From the NCBI GenBank assembly GCA_021300395.1, contig JAJTEO010000053.1:1-32339 (forward strand): DNA of 32,339 nucleotides, read 5' to 3'. The notes below the pieces were generated by a model, which was not told the DNA's origin, made no database searches, and saw nothing but the letters and a program-made list of their open reading frames with translations. The stretch comes from Fluviicola sp. GTDB taxonomy: Bacteria; Bacteroidota; Bacteroidia; Flavobacteriales_D; Crocinitomicaceae. A program made the translations under genes and the position numbers. Below, one piece after another: positions 23,645-31,917 of this stretch. Each line of letters begins with the position of its first letter. Within the stretch, counting starts at the first letter, position 1.

Positions 23645-23679
23645 AAACGGCTTGTCACACGACAAGCCGTTTTTTTTTT
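23645..23679 (+). terminator. Attenuator terminator before trpE
   Basis: Perfect 12-bp stem AAACGGCTTGTC / GACAAGCCGTTT with loop ACAC and an unbroken T run, 26 bases after the leader stop and 22 bases before the trpE ATG. Strong intrinsic terminator in the 5' leader. Confidence 0.92.
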
Positions 23680-23700
23680 CACTTCCTTTTTATTTTTTTT

Positions 23701-25116
23701 ATGATTTATTCAAAAATTACTCCGTTCAATGCGGATGTATACACTCCGGTGGAAATTTATCTTTCTTTAAGAAACCATTATCGCAAGACATGCTTATTAG
23801 AAAGCAATGAATATCAGTCTAGAAGCAACAGTAAATCTTTTATTGGAGTTAATCCGGTTATTGAGATAATGGTTAAAAATCAAGTAGTTTCAATTGATGT
23901 TGATGGAGTTTGTTCGGAAGAAATATTGAATCAAAATCAAGATTCAGTTGCTCAAATTCAGCAAATATTAGAACGATTTAAATTCAATAATCCTGAAATT
24001 GAAGGAAATGGTTTCTTTGGAAGATTTGGATTTGAATTTGCTTTGTTGACTGAAAAACATATTGAAAAAGCAAAAAGTGATCTAGAAATTCCTGACATTC
24101 ATTTTTTTGTTTTTGAGCAAATAATTGTCATAGATCATTTTACTTCAAATGGTTATGTCATCTCAAATAGTTTTAATTCAGAAGAGTTGAAAGCAATGGG
24201 GATAACTCATTTACTTCAACGTAAACCATTTACTGAATTGCCATTTGAAACAATAGGAAATGAAAAATCAGATTTTACGGATGAAGAATTCGCTCGTATA
24301 GTGACAGATGCAAAATCTTCTTGTATGCGAGGAGATGTTTTTCAGTTAGTCGTTTCAAATAGATTTCAGCAATCTTTTTTTGGGGATGATTTTCAAGTGT
24401 ATAGACAATTAAGAAGATTAAATCCATCACCTTATTTGTTCTATTTTGATTTCGAAAGTTATCGTTTATTCGGTTCTTCTCCTGAAGCACAATTAATCGT
24501 GAAAAAAGGAAAAGCAGAAATTCATCCAATAGCAGGAACGGTTTCAAAATCAGGTGATAAATCTGTAGATGATGAGCAGATTCATTTTTTAGTAAATGAT
24601 GAAAAAGAAAATGCGGAACATACGATGTTGGTTGATTTAGCTAGAAATGATTTAAGCAAAGATTGTAAAAATGTCAAAGTGGAGATTTATAAAGAAATTC
24701 AACACTTTAGTCATGTCATTCACTTAGTGTCAAAAGTGACAGGTGAAGTTGATTCTACTGAATCGTTAAAACTTATCAGTAATTCATTTCCAGCAGGTAC
24801 ACTTTCTGGAACGCCAAAGCCAAAAGCATTGGAATTAATCGCTAAAACTGAAAAGTCAACTAGGGATTTTTATGGTGGAGCTGTTGGATTAATCGCTTCA
24901 AATGGTGATGTCAATATGGCAATTGTCATTCGAAGTATTTTGAGTAAGAATAATATTATGAATTATAGAGCAGGTGCGGGTGTAGTCATTAATTCAATAG
25001 TTGAAAATGAAGTGAAAGAAGTACATCATAAACTTAGAGCTGTTCGAACAGCTATTTCAAAAGCAGATTCGCAAAAAGAAGTAATTGAAAATTTAAAAAT
25101 CGTATCAAATATTTAA
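23701..25116 (+). CDS. trpE: Anthranilate synthase component I
   Basis: Converts chorismate plus ammonia or glutamine-derived ammonia to anthranilate, first step of the Trp branch. 471 residues. The N-terminal feedback-site motif LLES is at 32-35 and NPSPYLFYF at about 240, both elements of Trp inhibition. Chorismate-binding blocks: MRGDVFQLVVSNRF, FGSSPEAQ, HPIAGT, NAEHTMLVDLARNDL, HVIHLVSKVTGEV, SFPAGTLSGTPKPKALELI, FYGGAVGLI and YRAGAGVVINS. First gene of trpEGDCFBA, behind the leader peptide and attenuator. Intact. Confidence 0.95.
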   Translation: MIYSKITPFNADVYTPVEIYLSLRNHYRKTCLLESNEYQSRSNSKSFIGVNPVIEIMVKNQVVSIDVDGVCSEEILNQNQDSVAQIQQILERFKFNNPEIEGNGFFGRFGFEFALLTEKHIEKAKSDLEIPDIHFFVFEQIIVIDHFTSNGYVISNSFNSEELKAMGITHLLQRKPFTELPFETIGNEKSDFTDEEFARIVTDAKSSCMRGDVFQLVVSNRFQQSFFGDDFQVYRQLRRLNPSPYLFYFDFESYRLFGSSPEAQLIVKKGKAEIHPIAGTVSKSGDKSVDDEQIHFLVNDEKENAEHTMLVDLARNDLSKDCKNVKVEIYKEIQHFSHVIHLVSKVTGEVDSTESLKLISNSFPAGTLSGTPKPKALELIAKTEKSTRDFYGGAVGLIASNGDVNMAIVIRSILSKNNIMNYRAGAGVVINSIVENEVKEVHHKLRAVRTAISKADSQKEVIENLKIVSNI

Positions 25117-25120
25117 TAAA

Positions 25121-25693
25121 ATGAAAATAGCTGTAATTGATAACTATGATTCTTTTGTTTATAACATCATTCGTTATGTGAAAGAATCGAATGTTGACGA
25201 AGTGATTGTGATGCGAAACAATGAAGTTGATTACGAAGTATTGGAGAAATGTGATGCCATCTTATTGTCTCCAGGTCCTGGTATTCCATCAGAAGCAGGT
25301 GATTTATTGAAAATAATTCGACAATATGGATCTTCAAAAAATATATTAGGGGTTTGTTTAGGGCATCAAGCAATTGCAGAGGTTTATGGTGGGAAACTAG
25401 AGCAATGTAAAGAACCAATTCATGGAAAAGCTTCTTTGATCCAGCATCAACAAATTGATTCCATTTTTGATTCAATTCCTCAAGAATTTGAAGTAGGACG
25501 ATATCATAGCTGGAAAATTAATTCAAATGTCCCAAATGAGTTGGTGGTTACTGCTCAAACGAAGGATGGAGAAATCATGGCAATCAAACATCGTGACTTA
25601 AATATCAGAGGAGTTCAATTTCATCCAGAATCAATATTGACTCCACAAGGGCGAACAATGATTGAGAATTGGGTTTCGTCAGTTAATAATTAA
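25121..25693 (+). CDS. trpG: Anthranilate synthase component II (glutamine amidotransferase)
   Basis: Hydrolyses glutamine and passes ammonia to TrpE. 190 residues, normal for a stand-alone class I glutamine amidotransferase: IDNYDSFVYN, LLSPGPGIPSEAG, GVCLGHQAI with nucleophile Cys79, and QFHPESILT with His168 and Glu170 completing the triad. It starts four bases after trpE. It may also serve aminodeoxychorismate synthase, as TrpG does in some bacteria, but nothing here shows that. Confidence 0.94.
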   Translation: MKIAVIDNYDSFVYNIIRYVKESNVDEVIVMRNNEVDYEVLEKCDAILLSPGPGIPSEAGDLLKIIRQYGSSKNILGVCLGHQAIAEVYGGKLEQCKEPIHGKASLIQHQQIDSIFDSIPQEFEVGRYHSWKINSNVPNELVVTAQTKDGEIMAIKHRDLNIRGVQFHPESILTPQGRTMIENWVSSVNN

Positions 25694-25728
25694 TAATTAA
25701 TAGTTGAAAGTTATAAGTTCAAAATAAA

Positions 25729-26706
25729 ATGAAAACACTGATACAAAAAGTACTAAATAATCAATCACTTTCTTCTCAGGAAGCATCAGAAATTATCCAT
25801 GCAATTGCTGAGGAAAAGATGAATGATGCTCAAGTTGTAGCGTTAATGATTGGTTTACAAATGAAAGGTTTGAGTTTGGATGAAATTGAAGGATTTCGAA
25901 ATGCGTTACTAAATCTTGCTTTAAAAATTGAATTAGATGGAACTAATGCAATTGATTTATGTGGAACAGGTGGAGATGGAAAAGATACATTCAATATTTC
26001 TACGACTACATCATTTGTTCTGGCAGCAATGGGAAATAAAGTGATCAAGCATGGTAATTATGGTGTAAGTTCATCTTGTGGATCTTCCAATGTTTTAGAA
26101 GCTTTAGGATACGTATTTACACATGATGAGAAAGAGTTAAACGAGCAATTAACGAAAAACAATATTTGCTTTTTACATGCACCTTTATTTCATCCAACGT
26201 TAAAAAAAGTAAGTCATTTGAGAAGAGATTTGGGGCTTAGAACTTTTTTCAATTCACTTGGGCCGTTGGTAAACCCTGTTCAACCAGCTTTTCAATTAAC
26301 GGGAACTTATGATTTAGAATTAGCGAAAATCTACCAGCACTTATTGAAAAAGAATAGAACTGATTTTAGAGTAGTTTTTGGAATGGATGGCTATGATGAA
26401 ATTACATTAACAGAACAAACACGCGTTTTAGGATTGAAATCAGATGAAGTGATCAATGCAAATTTGTTTGAATTGAAAAGTGTAAATGCGAGTACTTTGA
26501 AAGCTGGAAAAACGGTCGATGAATCGGCTCAAATTGTGAAAACAATTTTGAAAGGAGAAGGATCAGCTGAACAAACAAATGTAGTTGCAGTTAATACAGC
26601 AATCGCTTTAGAATGTTTTCATCCAACGACTTCGAAAATAGAATTATTTAATGAATCACTTTCATTTATTAAAAGTGGTCAAGCAGCAAAAACATTTAAA
26701 TTTTAG
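25729..26706 (+). CDS. trpD: Anthranilate phosphoribosyltransferase
   Basis: Transfers the ribose-phosphate of PRPP to anthranilate. 325 residues. The PRPP and anthranilate sites are clear: DLCGTGGDGKDTFNIST (GTGGD), KHGNYGVSSSCGSSNVLEALG, HLRRDLGLRTFFNSLGPLVNPVQ and GMDGYDEIT. A short helical N-terminal domain (MKTLIQKVLNNQSLS) is typical. A 35-base AT-rich spacer separates it from trpG and five bases from trpC. Confidence 0.95.
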   Translation: MKTLIQKVLNNQSLSSQEASEIIHAIAEEKMNDAQVVALMIGLQMKGLSLDEIEGFRNALLNLALKIELDGTNAIDLCGTGGDGKDTFNISTTTSFVLAAMGNKVIKHGNYGVSSSCGSSNVLEALGYVFTHDEKELNEQLTKNNICFLHAPLFHPTLKKVSHLRRDLGLRTFFNSLGPLVNPVQPAFQLTGTYDLELAKIYQHLLKKNRTDFRVVFGMDGYDEITLTEQTRVLGLKSDEVINANLFELKSVNASTLKAGKTVDESAQIVKTILKGEGSAEQTNVVAVNTAIALECFHPTTSKIELFNESLSFIKSGQAAKTFKF

Positions 26707-26711
26707 AAAAT

Positions 26712-27491
26712 ATGGGAACAATTTTAGATACAATTATAGATCAAAAAAGAAAGGAAGTTGAATTGTTAAGATCAACATTCACGATTAAAGATTTTGAACA
26801 GAGTGTTTATTTCGATAAAAAGACAATTTCGCTTAAAGAAAAATTAGAAAATCAATTTGGAGTTATAGCTGAGTTCAAGAGAAAATCACCAAGTGCTGGT
26901 ATTATTAATAGCGAACTAGATCCTGTTGAAATTAGTAAAATCTATGAGCAAAATGGAGCAAGTGCAATTTCAGTGTTAACAGATTCAAGCTTTTTTGGAG
27001 CAAAAGAAACGGATATCACAGAAATTAGAAAAACGGTTCAAATTCCAATTTTGCGTAAAGATTTTATTATTGATGAAATTCAATTATTCCAAGCGAAAGC
27101 GATGGGAGCGGATGTCGTTTTATTGATAGCAGAAGCATTAACGGAGCAAGAAATTTTACATTTTACAATTTTAGCTCAAGGTTTAGGATTAGAGGTGATT
27201 TGTGAGTTTCATGAAAAGAATCAGTTAAATAAAATTTCAGATTTGGTCGATATCATTGGTGTAAATAATCGAAACTTAAAAACACAAACGACAACAATCC
27301 AAACTTCTTTAGATGTGATTGATTTCTTGCCAAAAGATAAATTAATCATCACGGAATCAGGAATTAAATCAAAAGAAGATTTAGAATTATTAACTGAAGC
27401 AGGATATAATGGCGCTTTGATAGGAGAAAGTATTTTGAAAAGCAGTTCTATAAAGAGTTTTATTAATGAATTAAACTATTCAAAGGCATGA
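26712..27491 (+). CDS. trpC: Indole-3-glycerol phosphate synthase
   Basis: Closes the indole ring from CdRP with loss of CO2 and water. 259 residues, a single TIM barrel not fused to TrpF. Motifs: VIAEFKRKSPSAG (catalytic Lys), ISVLTDSSFFGA, ILRKDFIIDEIQ (second Lys and Asp), GVNNRNLKT and ITESGIKS. The stop overlaps the trpF start by four bases (ATGA), indicating translational coupling. Confidence 0.95.
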   Translation: MGTILDTIIDQKRKEVELLRSTFTIKDFEQSVYFDKKTISLKEKLENQFGVIAEFKRKSPSAGIINSELDPVEISKIYEQNGASAISVLTDSSFFGAKETDITEIRKTVQIPILRKDFIIDEIQLFQAKAMGADVVLLIAEALTEQEILHFTILAQGLGLEVICEFHEKNQLNKISDLVDIIGVNNRNLKTQTTTIQTSLDVIDFLPKDKLIITESGIKSKEDLELLTEAGYNGALIGESILKSSSIKSFINELNYSKA

Positions 27492-28123
27492 AAATAAAAG
27501 TTTGTGGATTAAAAGATCAAGAACAGATTAATGTTTTAGATCAGAATAATCAAATTGAATTTTTAGGATTTATTTTTTACTCAAAATCAAAACGATTTTT
27601 TGATCAATTACCCATTTTTACAAAAAATAGTAAGCGAGTAGGAGTTTTTGTAAATGAGGAAATAGATAAAATCATTGATATAGCTTCGTTTCATCAGCTC
27701 GATTACATTCAATTACATGGAGATGAAGATGTTGTTTATTGTAGAAAGCTGATGAATCAAATCATGAAGACCAATCAAAAGTTAAGTATCATAAAAGCGT
27801 TTGGAGTCGATGATAATTTTGATTTTAAACAATTGACGGAATTTGAAGCTTTGGTTGACTATTTTTTGTTTGATACAAAAACGGATGCATATGGTGGTTC
27901 AGGTAAAGTTTTTAATTGGGAAATATTAAATCATTATCAAGGGAATATTCCATTTTTATTGAGTGGAGGGATAAAAATTGAAATGGGAGATGAAATAAAA
28001 AATATAGATCACAAACGTTTCATTGGGATTGATATCAATAGTGGTTTTGAAATTAATCCAGGGAATAAAAATGTAGATAAAATAGATGAATTTGTAGAAA
28101 GTATTACAACTGTTTTAAATTAA
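27488..28123 (+). CDS. trpF: Phosphoribosylanthranilate isomerase
   Basis: Amadori rearrangement of PRA to CdRP. 211 residues: KVCGLKDQ with the catalytic Cys near residue 6, FLGFIFYSKSKRF, IQLHGDED, FLFDTKTDAYGGSGKVFNW (catalytic Asp) and LLSGGI, GIDINSGFE. Starts inside the trpC stop codon and ends five bases before trpB. Confidence 0.94.
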   Translation: MKIKVCGLKDQEQINVLDQNNQIEFLGFIFYSKSKRFFDQLPIFTKNSKRVGVFVNEEIDKIIDIASFHQLDYIQLHGDEDVVYCRKLMNQIMKTNQKLSIIKAFGVDDNFDFKQLTEFEALVDYFLFDTKTDAYGGSGKVFNWEILNHYQGNIPFLLSGGIKIEMGDEIKNIDHKRFIGIDINSGFEINPGNKNVDKIDEFVESITTVLN

Positions 28124-28128
28124 GAAAG

Positions 28129-29316
28129 ATGATAAGTGAAAAAAAATATACAGCAGTAGATGATTTAGGCTTTTATGGTGAATTTGGTGGTGCTTTTGTG
28201 CCAGAATTGCTAAGAGATAATTTAGAAGAATTAAGTTTGAATTATAATTTATTAAAGGAAGATGAAGCGTTTCAGAATGAATTTGTTTCATTGTTAAAAC
28301 ATTATGTTGGTCGTCCTTCTCCTTTGTATTTATCTCAAAAGTTGACGAATGAATATCAATGTCCAATTTTTTTGAAACGTGAAGATTTAAATCATACGGG
28401 GTCTCATAAAATCAACAATGCTATTGGTCAGATTTTATTAGCGAAAAAAATGGGTAAAACCGAAATTATTGCTGAAACAGGAGCAGGTCAACATGGTGTA
28501 GCTACAGCAACGGTTTGTGCGCTGATGGATATGAAATGTATTGTTTTTATGGGTGAAAAAGATATTGAGCGTCAAGCGCCTAATGTACAACGAATGAAAT
28601 ATTTGGGAGCTGAAGTGGTTCCAGCAACTTCGGGTAGTAAAACATTGAAAGATGCTACAAATGAGGCAATTCGTTATTGGATTAATCATACAAATGCCTA
28701 TTATTTAATAGGAAGTGTTGTTGGGCCGCATCCTTATCCAGCAATGGTCGCATTATTTCAATCGGTTATTTCAAAAGAAATTAAAACACAATTAAAAGAA
28801 CAAACGGGATCTGAAAATCCAACTAAAATCGTTGCCTGCGTAGGCGGAGGAAGTAATGCAGCTGGAGCATTTTTTGAATATTATGATAACGAAGAAGTTG
28901 AGTTAATTGCCGTAGAAGCAGGTGGTATGGGTGTTGATTCTGGTCACACAGCAGCAACTTCAGCAGTTGGAAATCCAGGTGTTCTTCATGGAAGTTTAAC
29001 ATTGTTAATGCAAGATGAATACGGACAAGTAATTGAGCCTTATTCAATTTCAGCTGGTTTAGATTATCCAGGAATTGGTCCTTTACATGCACATACAATT
29101 CAAGTAGGAAGAACAAAAAGTATTTCCGTTACAGATGATGAAGCGTTAAAAGCGGCAAAGAAATTAGCTGTTTATGAGGGAATTATTCCAGCATTAGAAA
29201 GTGCACATGCCATTGCGGCCTTGGATAAAATTGATTTTTCTTCGAATGATGTTGTTGTAATCAATTTATCGGGAAGAGGAGATAAGGATATGGAAACGTA
29301 TTTGAATTTTGAATGA
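28129..29316 (+). CDS. trpB: Tryptophan synthase beta chain
   Basis: Condenses indole with serine to give tryptophan, using PLP. 395 residues: GEFGGAFVPE, RPSPLY, LKREDLNHTGSHKINNAIG with PLP lysine Lys94, AETGAGQHGVATAT, CVGGGSNAAG (phosphate-binding loop), GVDSGHTAAT, EPYSISAGLDYPGIGPLHAH and LSGRGDKDM. All conserved blocks of the main TrpB1 type are present. Its stop codon overlaps the region where the alternative early trpA start would lie. Confidence 0.96.
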   Translation: MISEKKYTAVDDLGFYGEFGGAFVPELLRDNLEELSLNYNLLKEDEAFQNEFVSLLKHYVGRPSPLYLSQKLTNEYQCPIFLKREDLNHTGSHKINNAIGQILLAKKMGKTEIIAETGAGQHGVATATVCALMDMKCIVFMGEKDIERQAPNVQRMKYLGAEVVPATSGSKTLKDATNEAIRYWINHTNAYYLIGSVVGPHPYPAMVALFQSVISKEIKTQLKEQTGSENPTKIVACVGGGSNAAGAFFEYYDNEEVELIAVEAGGMGVDSGHTAATSAVGNPGVLHGSLTLLMQDEYGQVIEPYSISAGLDYPGIGPLHAHTIQVGRTKSISVTDDEALKAAKKLAVYEGIIPALESAHAIAALDKIDFSSNDVVVINLSGRGDKDMETYLNFE

Positions 29317-29338
29317 TGAATTAAAATTGAAAATTAAA

Positions 29339-30076
29339 ATGAACAGATTTATAAAAGATAAAAAGCAGCTAAGTATTTTCATTACAGCAGGTTTTCCTAC
29401 TTTGGATAGCACTGCAGCTCAAATACTAGAATTACAATCGAAAGGAATAGATTTCATTGAAGTTGGAATTCCATTTTCAGATCCGATGGCAGATGGTGTT
29501 GTCATTCAAGAATCAAGTTCAATAGCACTTGCAAACGGAATGAATATGGATGTTTTATTTGATCAATTAGATTCGATTAAAAATCAAGTTCAGATTCCAT
29601 TAGTTTTGATGGGATATTTGAATCCAGTTTTGCAATATGGTTTGGAGAAATTTTTAAAACGATGTAAGGATTTAAAAATAGCCTCTGTCATATTGCCTGA
29701 TATGAGTATTGAAATTTATGAGCGTTTTTATAAAGAATTATTTGAGAAATATGAGGTTTCAATGACTTTTTTAATAACTCCAACCACTTCGAATGAACGA
29801 ATTCAAAAAGTTGTAAATGCATCTTCTAAAAGCTTCATTTATTTGGTTTCTCAAACAAGTATTACGGGTAAGAAACAAGCATTGGATTCAAGTCTATTTG
29901 AACGTTATTCTGAAATAAAGCAATTGTGTAAAGGTGTACCTGTTATGCTTGGATTTGGAATTTCCACTAAAGAAGATGTTGAAAATGCGCATCTGTCATG
30001 TGATGGAGCAATTATTGGATCAGCTTACATTCGAAGTTTGATGGAGAAAAAGGATTTAATAGCAGAATTGGTGTAA
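29339..30076 (+). CDS. trpA: Tryptophan synthase alpha chain
   Basis: Releases indole from indole-3-glycerol phosphate and channels it to TrpB. From ATG 29339 it has 245 residues; catalytic Glu41 (DFIEVGIPFSDP) and Asp52 (MADG) have the usual spacing of 11. Also LMGYLNPVLQYG, ILPDMSIEIY, FLITPTTSNERI, YLVSQTSITG and GFGISTKEDV. The earlier in-frame ATG at 29309 overlaps the trpB stop and would add residues encoded by AT-rich filler, with no counterpart in the family, so 29339 is preferred. Last gene of the operon. Confidence 0.94.
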   Translation: MNRFIKDKKQLSIFITAGFPTLDSTAAQILELQSKGIDFIEVGIPFSDPMADGVVIQESSSIALANGMNMDVLFDQLDSIKNQVQIPLVLMGYLNPVLQYGLEKFLKRCKDLKIASVILPDMSIEIYERFYKELFEKYEVSMTFLITPTTSNERIQKVVNASSKSFIYLVSQTSITGKKQALDSSLFERYSEIKQLCKGVPVMLGFGISTKEDVENAHLSCDGAIIGSAYIRSLMEKKDLIAELV

Positions 30077-30094
30077 TGACAATAATAGTCCAAT

Positions 30095-30121
30095 AACATC
30101 TAGATGTTTAAGCTTTTTTTT
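30095..30121 (+). terminator. Weak terminator candidate between trpA and tsaB
   Basis: Palindrome AACATCTAGATGTT followed after four bases by a run of T. The stem is only about five pairs with loop CTAG, and the T run overlaps the end of convergent tsaB. Possible end of the trp operon. Confidence 0.35.
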
Positions 30122-30779
30122 GAGCATTGATAATAAAGTCCTTTAAATAATAGGGTTCAAAATAAGCGACATCTTCAAATTCTTTATTCGTAAATTTTTG
30201 AAAAGCTAAATCAACCTGACCAATTGCTGAAGAATGAATTGTTAAATCAGCAGTACAATTTCTAGTTTTCCAAATGTCTGCTAGTTTTTCAGCCCCATCT
30301 CCAAAATAGGCGAAAGGTTCAAATTCAGAATAGGAATTCTCATCTAAAATATCAGCTGAAATGGGTTTAATCAATTCGTCTTTTGAATTAAAAATAGAAG
30401 CATAAACTTCCATTCTTCTAGCGTCAATTAGTGGACATAAATTAATGTTTGAATGTTTTGATTTTGCAATTTCTTTTAATGATGTTAATGCATCAATAGC
30501 GATTAAATGAATATTTAAAGCGTAACACAAACCTTTTGCACAAGAAACGCCAATTCTTAATCCCGTATAAGAGCCTGGTCCAGAAGCAACCGAAACAGCG
30601 CTTAATTGACTTGGCTTAATATTTTCTTTTCCAAGAACTTCTTCAATAAATAAAGTCAAATTTTCTCCATGTGAATAGCCGTCTTCTTGATTTTCTTTTA
30701 AAGAAACAAGTTTTCCATTTTTTGATAATGCAACAGAACAAACTTTTGTCGCTGATTCAATATGAAGAATATAAGTCAT
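30108..30779 (-). CDS. tsaB: tRNA threonylcarbamoyladenosine biosynthesis protein TsaB
   Basis: Partner of TsaD in making t6A37 on ANN-decoding tRNAs; inactive ASKHA-fold subunit. 223 residues: ILHIESATKVCSVAL, SHGENLTLFIEEVL, VASGPGSYTGLRIGVSCAKGLCYAL (the most conserved block, about 64-88), and LCPLIDARRMEVYAS. The start codon directly abuts the stop of the response-regulator gene (TAA-ATG), so the two are co-transcribed and probably coupled. Core gene; no damage seen. Confidence 0.93.
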   Translation of the reverse strand: MTYILHIESATKVCSVALSKNGKLVSLKENQEDGYSHGENLTLFIEEVLGKENIKPSQLSAVSVASGPGSYTGLRIGVSCAKGLCYALNIHLIAIDALTSLKEIAKSKHSNINLCPLIDARRMEVYASIFNSKDELIKPISADILDENSYSEFEPFAYFGDGAEKLADIWKTRNCTADLTIHSSAIGQVDLAFQKFTNKEFEDVAYFEPYYLKDFIINAQKKA

Positions 30780-31475
30780 TTATTTTTCTGTAATTTCAAA
30801 TTTAAATCCAACCCCATGTATATTCAAAATTTGAATTGATTCATCTTCTTGAAAATATTTTCTCAATTTTGTAATGAATACATCCAAACTTCTTCCAACA
30901 AAATAATCATCTTGCCCCCACACAGCATTTAATACGGTCTCTCTTGGTACAACTTGATTTTTAAATTTTAATAAAACCTTTAAAATTTGTGCTTCTTTTT
31001 TAGTTAGCGATTTATTGAAATTAGTACTTTTTAAAGTGTAATTTTCAGAATCAAATTCATAAGTTCCTAAATGAACGATTGTTTCTATCTCTGTTGTTTC
31101 AACTTGAACATTTACCCTTTTTAATAAAGCTTTAACTCGTAATTGTAATTCTTCAACGCCAAATGGTTTTGTTAAATAATCATCGCCACCAGATTTAAAT
31201 CCCTCGATTTTATCTTCCATCATAGATTTCGCAGATAAAAAAAGAATAGGAATGTCTGAATTTAATTTTCTTACATCTTTCGCTAATGAAAACCCATCTT
31301 TTTTGGGCATCATTACATCAAAAATGCATAAATGAAAAATTTCATCATTAAATCTTTTGTATGCCTCAGCACCATCTCTACAAAGAGCAACTTGATAACC
31401 ATCCGATTTTAGTTGATCAGAAATCATAAACCCCAAACTAGAATCATCTTCAGCAAGTAAAATCTTTATTTTCAT
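30780..31475 (-). CDS. OmpR-family two-component response regulator (RprY-like)
   Basis: 231 residues. Receiver domain 1-120: acidic pocket Glu9-Asp10-Asp11, phospho-acceptor Asp53 (CIFDVMMPKKDG), Ser in LFLSAK and Lys in YLTKPFG. Winged-helix DNA-binding domain about 135-231 (LTKKEAQILKVLLKF, RSLDVFITKLRKYF, ILNIHGVGFKFEI). The sequence style is that of Bacteroidota regulators related to RprY. No histidine kinase gene is beside it; tsaB follows at once. About 95 bases upstream of its start lies a minus-strand terminator (31569-31611), so its transcript either begins below that point or passes a conditional terminator. Confidence 0.9.
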   Translation of the reverse strand: MKIKILLAEDDSSLGFMISDQLKSDGYQVALCRDGAEAYKRFNDEIFHLCIFDVMMPKKDGFSLAKDVRKLNSDIPILFLSAKSMMEDKIEGFKSGGDDYLTKPFGVEELQLRVKALLKRVNVQVETTEIETIVHLGTYEFDSENYTLKSTNFNKSLTKKEAQILKVLLKFKNQVVPRETVLNAVWGQDDYFVGRSLDVFITKLRKYFQEDESIQILNIHGVGFKFEITEK

Positions 31476-31568
31476 GGTTTCATGGATTAATAATTATTCA
31501 AATAAATAAAGATTTAATTGAATACTATATTTAAAAGATAAAATTAACGATTATATAACAATTTCAGC

Positions 31569-31611
31569 AAAAAAAAAATAAGAGTCTTAGACGGGCGTCT
31601 AAAACTCTTAT
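31569..31611 (-). terminator. Strong minus-strand terminator between the two response-regulator genes
   Basis: 14 base pairs with one internal mismatch around loop GCCC, followed on the minus strand by ten T. No T run follows on the plus strand, so it acts on minus-strand transcription. It ends nothing annotated, which is why a short transcript is proposed. Confidence 0.75.
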
Positions 31612-31638
31612 CAACTAATCAACCTAACCTACTACTAC
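31569..31638 (-). ncRNA. Candidate small RNA or leader RNA upstream of the response regulator
   Basis: On the minus strand a consensus -7 box (31644-31651) is followed by about 65-70 bases containing TAGTAGTAGTAGG and GGTTGATTAGTTG, then a long stem ATAAGAGT-x-TTAGAC / GTCTAA-x-ACTCTTAT (31578-31611) and a run of ten T (31569-31578). There is no open frame of note. The unit promoter-body-terminator in 80 bases suggests a small RNA; alternatively it is an attenuating leader of the regulator gene starting at 31475. Structure seen, transcript inferred. Confidence 0.4.
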
Positions 31639-31643
31639 TAGAG

Positions 31644-31651
31644 CAAATCTA
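31644..31651 (-). promoter_or_regulatory. -7 box TAGATTTG on the minus strand
   Basis: Exact TAnnTTTG match followed by C. It lies six bases above the proposed small RNA start. -33 element weak. In the rest of the 442-base gap (31652-31917) I see only AT-rich sequence and the box at 31879. Confidence 0.4.
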
Positions 31652-31878
31652 ATAAAAAAATAATAAGGTTTCTCGAAAATTTTTAGTTTTTTTAGAAAGA
31701 CTTTTTTATTGGTTTAAAAGATAGTTGTAAAAAATATTATCCAAGATATTAATACTTACTACTTGTTTTATTTTAAAGTGTTGTAAATCAATAAGTGTAA
31801 AATCTACCGAGATTAATTTACATAATTTATTTAAAATAATATTGAAACATTTTATAGATAGGCATCCAATATTATCAT

Positions 31879-31886
31879 TAATTTTG
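31879..31886 (+). promoter_or_regulatory. -7 box TAATTTTG upstream of the second response regulator
   Basis: Matches TAnnTTTG, 31 bases before the ATG at 31918. No good -33 element seen. Confidence 0.35.
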
Positions 31887-31917
31887 TTTACATTGTGATA
31901 ACATTAAATAACAGAAA

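Noticed and set aside
29309-29338. Earlier in-frame ATG for trpA, overlapping the trpB stop
   Set aside because: The ten extra residues come from AT-rich filler and have no counterpart in TrpA; the family N-terminus fits ATG 29339.
31578-31611. Plus-strand terminator reading of the long hairpin
   Set aside because: No T run follows on the plus strand and no plus-strand gene ends there; the T run is on the minus strand.
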